Positions 8,903 to 14,922 of a DNA stretch of 14,922 nucleotides are shown piece by piece. How positions within the stretch are numbered: the stretch's first letter is position 1; the number at the start of each line of letters is the position of its first letter. The translations under genes and the position numbers were made by a program. The stretch is from Saccoglossus kowalevskii (Eukaryota > Hemichordata > Enteropneusta > Harrimaniidae), in NCBI RefSeq assembly GCF_000003605.2, contig NW_003119929.1, forward strand, positions 175,816 to 190,737, read 5' to 3'. Under the pieces are notes generated by a model that made no database searches, was not told the DNA's origin, and saw only the letters and a list, made by a program, of their open reading frames with translations.

Positions 8903-11570
8903 TTCATATTTCTGGTCTTTGTGTGCATCACAATTTTTCTAAAGTTTTTTTTGTTAGGAATTTCAGACACAGAAAAAGAAAAAAACAAAGTATTTTTAAG
9001 AGAGTTTAAAGGAGAATTCATGAGTGTACAGATATATACTTACAGTCGAGTAAATTGCACAAGGGGCTAACTATTTAAGAATGGGTGCTGTATCTTTTAT
9101 TTTGTCATGAAAATACTTTACACTGTTGGTCTTTCTGGGAACTGATGCTTATAATGTAATAGAATTCAATAATTCCAATAAATATACTTAACTATATTTT
9201 ATAAAGTTATTCAAATAATGTACTATGCATTAAATAAAATAAATCTCTACTACAAAATAGTATGAATTTGTTTGATTTCTGTTCTAAATGAGAACTTTAA
9301 ATAGGAAATAAAGGACAATGCACTGTCCATCATCGAAAGCGATAATGAATTCCCCACAGCGCCATATTGTATGAGAAGGTCTATGGTCTATTGTGTTTTT
9401 GTTTTGTTTTTTTATACATGTATATATATTTCTCCTTGTACTTTGTGACCATTTTCTTTCCCTCCGGGGATTGTGTAAGAGTCAATAAGTAAATAAATAA
9501 ATATGGAAAGATATGCGAGGTGAAGCCAAACGTATTATTGTGTCTAGACTCTTCTCTGAATACCAACATCAGAAATAAACAAATTTAGTTAAATTTCGGG
9601 ATTATTTGGTGAAATGCATCTACTTGTGAATAGAGGTTTACATAATCGTGTGAGTCTATGACGTTATAAAAACCCCTAATTTTAATAGAGGTGAATTTTA
9701 ATAACTGCAATTGAGAACATGGATGTGCGAAATAAAACAAATAGTAAAACAAATTTACATTTCCGCAGAGATTTTGACTTTCATTGATGTTTTGACTTGT
9801 ATTTGCAATTACAATTGCACCTTTATCGACAATTGTACTTGCATTTTGCATTTAATATATAATTTGCACTGAAATTGTGACTTGCGCTTTGAGATTTTGA
9901 CTTGTATACGGCAATCGATTCTCAAAGAGTGTCACGTGTTTTTTTTCAATGCTAGTACGAATTCAGTGATCCATATCCTGCCTAGTAACTGACATGCGCA
10001 GTAAATAGTTCGTTACACTCTGGTGCCATTGTTATAATTTATAGCCCGCCATGCAGTTCAATTCTTAGTAATACTACCAAATACTTGGAAAGACGGGCGT
10101 ATATCAGATTACACAATTTACCTCTTCACGGTTTTACACGTAGGCACAGTACAAGTACGGGCATGTACCACATACTCAAAACCAAATATAAATGACAGTA
10201 TAGGTTAACATATATAAGAAAAAACTTGAAGGAATATATAGGTACGCTGGAATAATAAGATTTTAAGATCAGGAAAGGAATGTCATAAATATATTGATAT
10301 TTCATATTATAATCCATATTTGAAAGAAAACGCATAGTTTTTTCCATGACCTTGAAAATACGGAAGGACATGAACATATATATATAACTAGTCCAACACG
10401 GCATGCTTCTGTGACCTATACTGGCCTCTTCCGAGGTGTTAAATTTGTCTTCGATGGAATATATAGTTCAATTACGCAAGTAAATTTCAACCTGCACGAA
10501 TGTCTTTTAATTATGGGTCTACTTAATGGCTATATGAACATGAGCTCTACTGCCAGTAATGAAAATATCAGAATAATAAAACAAACACTATGGCGTCGAT
10601 ACAACACAATATACACATACCACAGTGGTGCAGTACATTTCTATAAACTGGTAGAAAGGGAGTTCCCGATATACATACTAACATGGCATATGAACAACAT
10701 TCACATGAATATGAACGGAATTCAAGTTGCTAATCATACGTCACATACCTTATTCTTCAACATGTTCATATTTTAAATATCACGTGGTATTTAACCGCCG
10801 GAGAAACATACGGGTTTCTTTCGCCCCCAATTCAACACAGGGATAGTTTTCATAAACGTGTAGGTATTGTGCACACAACCCAACTTCTGGGTAAATGTGA
10901 TTTCAACCATTTCCATCTGATTTACACTGACACAGACTAAACCATCAATATAATATACTCCCTAGCAACTACAGTAAATGTGTATTGTGTATACGATTAC
11001 ATCATACGTATATGAGCCAGAATACCTTCATTGAGATTAGTTACCACTAACACGAGACAGTGTAAACAAAGAACACTCACTACATGAAAAACAACGCGGA
11101 AGAATTACATCTAGTCGACTATTAACTTTTAACTTTTAACTCCTTTGCACTGACTCGCTTTCGCAATTCAACATCTGATGCCGATCGGCAATGGTACTGC
11201 ATTCTTTTAAATTTATTTCAGCAAACAAATCAATGTATTTTCAAGAGTCTTAGACAAAGGCAAAGATCCATAGGGTAACGAGCGTTATCAAATGCTTTCT
11301 ACACCCAATGAAAACATCGTCTTTGGATTTGAATGAAAATCGTCTACTTTGGAACAGGTCTGCTATTCACATAAACCAATCATGTTTTATGAGCGACCCT
11401 TGGCAAAGTTCCAGACATACTTGACCTAATACGTCAACTAAACTGTTACGTATTGCTAAGCAGTATATATCTCTTAACTCTTATTTTACCGCACGTAAAA
11501 ACAGAATACGAGACAAGGGTGTCACAATGCAAGGCAGGGGGTGGTGGTTGGCCGGGCATCATCACAAAAC
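8903..11570. other. Intergenic AT-rich region
   Basis: No gene is recognised here. It contains (AT)n runs near 9418-9430 and 10375-10386, a cryptic repeat at about 9770-9910, and a 121-codon open frame at 10411-10776. That frame is rich in N, I, Y and M, has no ATG near its beginning and looks like chance. A 12-bp palindrome TGCCGATCGGCA lies at 11179-11190. Confidence 0.55.
9770..9912. repeat. Cryptically repetitive stretch of TTGCA/ACTTG words
   Basis: The words TTTTGACTTGTAT (twice), GACTTTCATTG, TTGCAATTACAATTGCAC, GTACTTGCATTTTGCAT and TTGCACTGAAATTGTGACTTGC recur with no fixed period, suggesting a decayed short tandem array. The minus strand has open frames here because the words lack stops, not because a gene is evident. 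Confidence 0.35.
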
Positions 11571-11985
11571 TTTCCTACACCACAATCAATGAGAGCCATC
11601 TCCACAAACTAACATACGTGGGCCTGGCTAAATTGTCCTACATTGCAAATCTCAAAACAATTGGGGTGGTTCCACTTTTCCACACCGCAATTAATGAAGG
11701 TACATCAACATACAACTCGCACCTTGCAAGTGGCTAGACGTTTCTACACCGCAATCAATGTGGGTCCATCCACACAAAACTCAACTATATAGGGGTTTCA
11801 CTTTCCTACACCAAATTTATTGTGTGACCACCCACACAAAACTCACACCATGGATGGTTATACATTCCTACACCACAGTCAACATGAGGCCATCAACATA
11901 AAACGTGCACCATGTGGGCTGCTTTACTTTCTTACACCTTCATCGATGTGTGGCCACCCACACAGAACTCACACCAATAGCATGT
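11571..11985. repeat. Degenerate tandem array, about 62-bp unit
   Basis: Units start at about 11571, 11633, 11677, 11741, 11802, 11864 and 11928, spaced mostly 61-64 bases with one 44-base unit. Each starts like TTTCCTACACC-CAATCAATG, continues with GGCCATCCACACAAAACTCA and ends near CATGTGGGCTGG. Copies differ at many places, so the array is old. The open frames at 11453-11737 and 11820-12098 are by-products of it. Confidence 0.8.
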
Positions 11986-12455
11986 TTCTAGAGCATAATA
12001 ATGGATTTATTTTCTGTATTGTTCATCCTCAACATATACCGTCAAACTTGTTTAAAAAGATTTCATTAAGGGCGGCAATTTCCAGTCTTCCCAGTTGAGT
12101 AGATAGCAACTTTCTTCCACTGTCACAGTATTCCTGTTTGATGGTTATTCATGCTGAATTATTTCCATTTAGATGGCTATTCTCGCTCGCCGAGGCTAGT
12201 TCAATACACATTTCTCTGTTCCACATCACACATGTATATAATGGAATTTGCAAATTGCGGATCTGATGCAATAAATTACATAACCAGTAAATAATCTATC
12301 ATACAATAAACCCTCATGCTAAAACGGTCGTTTTCTCGTCTCCTCTTATGTCTATGGTAACCCTGCATCTCAGGATTAGTTTTTGGCAATTTTACACACC
12401 AATGAAAGGCGGCACATATTGTTACGTATTCTGAGAACATGTTTTCCAGTCTCAC
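11986..12455. other. Unassigned stretch next to the putative minus-strand gene
   Basis: If the exon at 12456-12579 is real, this is its downstream intron and possibly more. The minus-strand frame stays open past the donor to 12276, which is not enough to argue for exon extension. No acceptor followed by a convincing exon was found. Confidence 0.4.
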
Positions 12456-12579
12456 CTGATACCTTTGTTGACCGAAATCATAGATTGAAAATGGTGTTGT
12501 GGGACTTGTAGATGGCAAAAGAACCTGGTTGTATTTGACAGTCACGAGGAACATGTTTAATGGACTCAATGGAGGGTGT
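12456..12579 (-). CDS. Putative internal exon of an unidentified minus-strand gene
   Basis: On the minus strand the acceptor is CTTAACATTATTCTATATCTTTCAG, with a branch-point-like CTTAAC, and the donor is ATCAG|GTGAGA. Between them are 124 bases with only one open frame: one base then 41 codons, including NMFLVTVKYNQVLLP and PFSIYDFGQQRYQ. The frame begins in phase 2 and ends in phase 0. I do not recognise the sequence. The combination of branch point, acceptor, donor and open frame is better than chance, but no homology supports it. Confidence 0.42.
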
Positions 12580-12601
12580 CTGAAAGATATAGAATAATGT
12601 T

Positions 12602-12745
12602 AAGAAGGTATTGAGGAAGGTGATGTTGGATTCAGATGAATTATTCGATGATATTGAGGAAATTCAGGACGCTGATGAGCTTGTACAGGACACAGGGAAA
12701 TAATCTGAAGATATTGATGAAGACATTAACGCACTCTGTGAATAG
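12602..12745 (+). pseudogene. Possible decayed acidic coding fragment
   Basis: On the plus strand a Glu/Asp-rich reading frame (DSDELFDDIEEIQDADE) is interrupted by TAA at 12701-12703 and continues in the same frame as SEDIDEDINALCE to TAG at 12743. The two halves share GATATTGA(G/T)GAA. It may be a relic of a transposon or gene, or an old duplicated GAT/GAA-rich tract. The evidence is compositional only. Confidence 0.2.
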
Positions 12746-12843
12746 ATTTTAATGATTATTTATTATATTCCTTCCCGATATGTACATTTTAGCGTATTTA
12801 GGGTTTTAATTTGAGAGTCACAATAATTTACTTAAACATTTAA

Positions 12844-13137
12844 CTATTCTAACCAACTAAGATAAAATAATATCGCTGTGCACATTTTCCATGGAATGAA
12901 CTTGTTGACGTACACTGAACTTTTATTCAGACTTCTTGTCTCCTTCATTGCCATTGCAACTTTGCAACGAGTGCCTCGTGAAACTGCCAGTGAGATTTGA
13001 TTATTCACTAACCACATCTCAGCATTGAGGGTTTCCTGTTGATTGGCGATGGTCAAAACGATGATCCGTACTAAGATAACCAACACTACTAATATTACAA
13101 AACCAACTGCAGCATACTGCACATCTGTCATGAACAT
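12844..13137 (-). CDS. Putative exon or small gene encoding a single-pass membrane segment
   Basis: The minus-strand open frame of 97 codons starts at an ATG (13135-13137) preceded in frame by a TAA. It encodes YAAVGFVILVVLVILVRIIV, a strong membrane helix at about residues 8-27, then a polar region with a single arginine-rich patch. It could stand alone as an intronless small membrane protein. It could also be an internal exon entered at ACAG (13125) or GTGCAG (13117), the latter in phase 0. A possible donor, CAGT|GTACGT, would give the phase needed by the exon at 12456-12579. The family is not recognised. Confidence 0.35.
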   Translation of the reverse strand: MFMTDVQYAAVGFVILVVLVILVRIIVLTIANQQETLNAEMWLVNNQISLAVSRGTRCKVAMAMKETRSLNKSSVYVNKFIPWKMCTAILFYLSWLE

Positions 13138-14801
13138 TATTTAACAAGAATAATACGGTTATTAATAAATAAACTTAGATTCTATTAAATAGACATGAAC
13201 GCGTGGGCAGCAGTATACATTTGAAAACATTTCAAGGATCAGTTAGTAAAAATTGTAACTAGTTGTGAAATATTGTTTCATCTACTATTAAGTGTACCCT
13301 AGCACTCAGAGACTATAAATAATTTTCCTCAATGATAAAAAAATCAACCTCACTATTTAACTTTGCTGTATTGAAACGTCATAGTACTTACATTGAGATA
13401 TTATCTTTTTTTTTCGCTCCAATAATATTTGATTTTTTAGACGTGTTTGTCGGTCCCTGTAAAATTTACTATAAAATGAATATCACGTATGATTCACTCA
13501 TAACCCTCATTGTCGACAGGTGTGTTTTAATTCACAAACCACTTATATATTAAACCAGTCATATACCATGTATCATAATATCATTTGTCATTTGTGAATA
13601 CTGTAATTTTTAATTGAGGATATTCGCCACAGTGTCCTTTTATATAATTAATTATTTGTCATTGAATTCATTATATAATAAAATATATTCTTTATTGAAT
13701 TTTGTGTATACAAAACAATTGATATTATGCACGCGGTAACACCAACACTCGTAATGAAGCAAGAGGGTTAATAACGAAAATGGATATTAAATAGCGTATA
13801 TTTTTAGAATCGCTATACAAATGAGATTGTTTTCACAAGCATTATTTAAAAAAATGGTCATTTTGAGCAGCAAATTCATGTTCACTTCACTGACTGAGCT
13901 AAACAAGTGATTTGTGATGGGATGCAACAAGTGACCTACTATGATACATAATTGGCTGATGTTATATGTACACGGGATCGACTTTTCAATTGCCTCGATA
14001 ATCAATTCATTTCAAATTAGCGTACCACGTAGGTGCACCGATTTTATTTTGAATTGACGCACATCTGTTTTTTTTTTATTTGTGTGTATTACAAATTGAT
14101 ATGTGTTTGTGATAAAACCATTTAATAGGTTAAAAATTTATAGTAATTATTTGCCAAAAATTGGATCGACATTTTAGTTTTAATATCTGCTGCTTGTTAT
14201 TTATCCTTACAGCTATCGAAAACCGATATATGCTACTGTTAGAACTCTTCTATGATTCACAGCCCCACTTCTCTGGCCGATCGACGATGTTTTGTCAGAT
14301 CATTTGCCCATTATCATTCAATACAAAAAAGGAGTTATTTAAAACAGTTCGCTATGAAAGCAAACAAACTGAGATGAGGCTGCCTAAAACCTCCTAAAAC
14401 TCATCAAATTTTCGTTATATATTCATCATCTTATCTCGCACGTTTATTCGAAATAACAGCTACTTTAGGCTGCGTCAGGTAACAGTCTTTGGCGTTGCAC
14501 GGACTTTTACCGAAATACGACATTTAAACTCATTTTCATATGTGTTGTGCTCCACCAATGTGAACCAAATCGGGAAATCTTCTTTGAGATAAGTTGACAT
14601 ATATATAAATTATTCTTCACCTATATACTAATTAACTAAGATCAAATAATTGACAGACAATTCTTGAGAAATTGATATTTATGTAATTCTTTGAGTGAGT
14701 CTAAATTTGAGCCTATTAAACCCAGTTCATTGAAATAGTTGTTTCCATATAATAATAAACTCACCAGTGGCTGCTCAGGTAAATACTATGAATTTACTCA
14801 C
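13138..14801. other. Region between putative minus-strand exons
   Basis: AT-rich, probably intronic if the minus-strand gene model holds. One weak exon candidate lies at 13392-13456 on the minus strand (TTTTACAG|GG to CAAT|GTAAGT). Open frames at 13332-13553, 13787-14005 and 14161-14397 show no coding character or family match. Confidence 0.4.
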
Positions 14802-14921
14802 ATCATATAGTGGATTGTCGTAATAATTACCCCTCGTATCTACATATTGATCCTTGTGAATGTTGGCATATACAGATGAATCATTGTCATAATCTTTACC
14901 CTTCGTAATGGAATCCCCCAT
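14802..14921 (-). CDS. Putative 5' coding exon with tyrosine motifs, at window edge
   Basis: On the minus strand an ATG at 14919-14921 opens 40 codons with no stop, ending at the strong donor GAT|GTGAGT (phase 0). The peptide is polar and acidic with six tyrosines, including SVYANI, QYVDT, NYYDNPLYD. NPLY fits the NPxY motif for PTB or endocytic adaptors, and YANI fits YxxI. Such composition is typical of cytoplasmic tails. With the membrane helix encoded downstream it would make a type II protein. The ATG may be internal, since only one base remains before the edge. The gene is not identified. Confidence 0.5.
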
Positions 14922-14922
14922 A

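Noticed and set aside
10411-10776. Longest continuous open frame (121 codons), plus strand
   Set aside because: It starts at GTG, has no ATG near the beginning, is rich in N, I, Y and M as expected from AT-rich non-coding DNA, and shows no recognisable domain or splice signals. One frame of this length is near what chance allows in 15 kb on both strands.
11179-11190. Palindrome TGCCGATCGGCA
   Set aside because: A 12-bp palindrome alone is weak, with no flanking symmetry, half-site identity or gene nearby to give it meaning.
11453-12098. Two plus-strand open frames of 94 and 92 codons
   Set aside because: Both run through the 62-bp tandem array, and their reading frames change with the unit length. 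No conserved repeat peptide results.
13787-14005. 72-codon minus-strand open frame with hydrophobic stretches
   Set aside because: There are no splice signals matching the neighbouring exon candidates and no family match. Composition is that of AT-rich sequence.
14161-14397. Plus-strand open frame with a good acceptor-like TTATCCTTACAG at about 14201-14212
   Set aside because: No donor was found before the stop and no protein family is recognisable. A lone acceptor-like tract is common.
1-14922. tRNA, rRNA or other structured RNA genes
   Set aside because: I looked for a GTTCRA-type T-loop with matching stems and for rRNA-like blocks on both strands and saw none. A covariance-model scan would be needed to exclude small RNAs.

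Overview
The window is eukaryotic nuclear DNA: AT-rich, with GT-AG introns, diverged repeats and no bacterial-style gene packing. Its one gene recognisable by homology is a spliced plus-strand gene spanning about 433-8622. It encodes a CNNM/DUF21 plus CBS-pair membrane protein of the compact type best known from plants. I infer an invertebrate animal, probably marine, from the intron sizes, the AT-rich introns and the MITE-like repeats with TACTGTAAAAC ends. That placement is from memory of family distribution and is not proven by the sequence.

Layout of the main gene: 1-432 is promoter and 5' leader, with an in-frame stop at 412-414 just before the start. Coding exons are 433-583, 2217-2475, 3590-3649, 4299-4405, 4535-4728, 5679-5975 and 6267-6434. 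These are followed by one of two last coding exons, 6602-6718 or 8494-8622. All splice phases are consistent and give proteins of 450 or 454 residues. The N-terminal half is the four-helix DUF21/CNNM transmembrane domain, with two N-glycosylation sequons before it. The C-terminal half is a CBS pair. The two alternative tails differ, but each carries an NDDT(R)PLLN motif that fits an acidic dileucine sorting signal. Poly(A) signals follow at 8697 and 8895.

The most unusual structure in this gene is at 4721-4940. The exon 5/intron 5 junction itself has been amplified into a 23-bp tandem array, giving eight consecutive CAG|GTAAC splice donors. Use of any donor but the first would add the same in-frame stop.

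Downstream of about 8905 no gene is recognisable by homology. Three minus-strand segments look like exons of an unidentified gene entering from the right edge: a tyrosine-rich segment with an NPLY motif (14802-14921), a membrane-spanning segment (about 12844-13137) and an internal exon with clean splice signals (12456-12579). Together they suggest a type II membrane protein with a tyrosine-based cytoplasmic tail, but the model is tentative. A roughly 62-bp degenerate tandem array (11571-11985) lies beside it. The two genes converge and nothing in the sequence links their functions.
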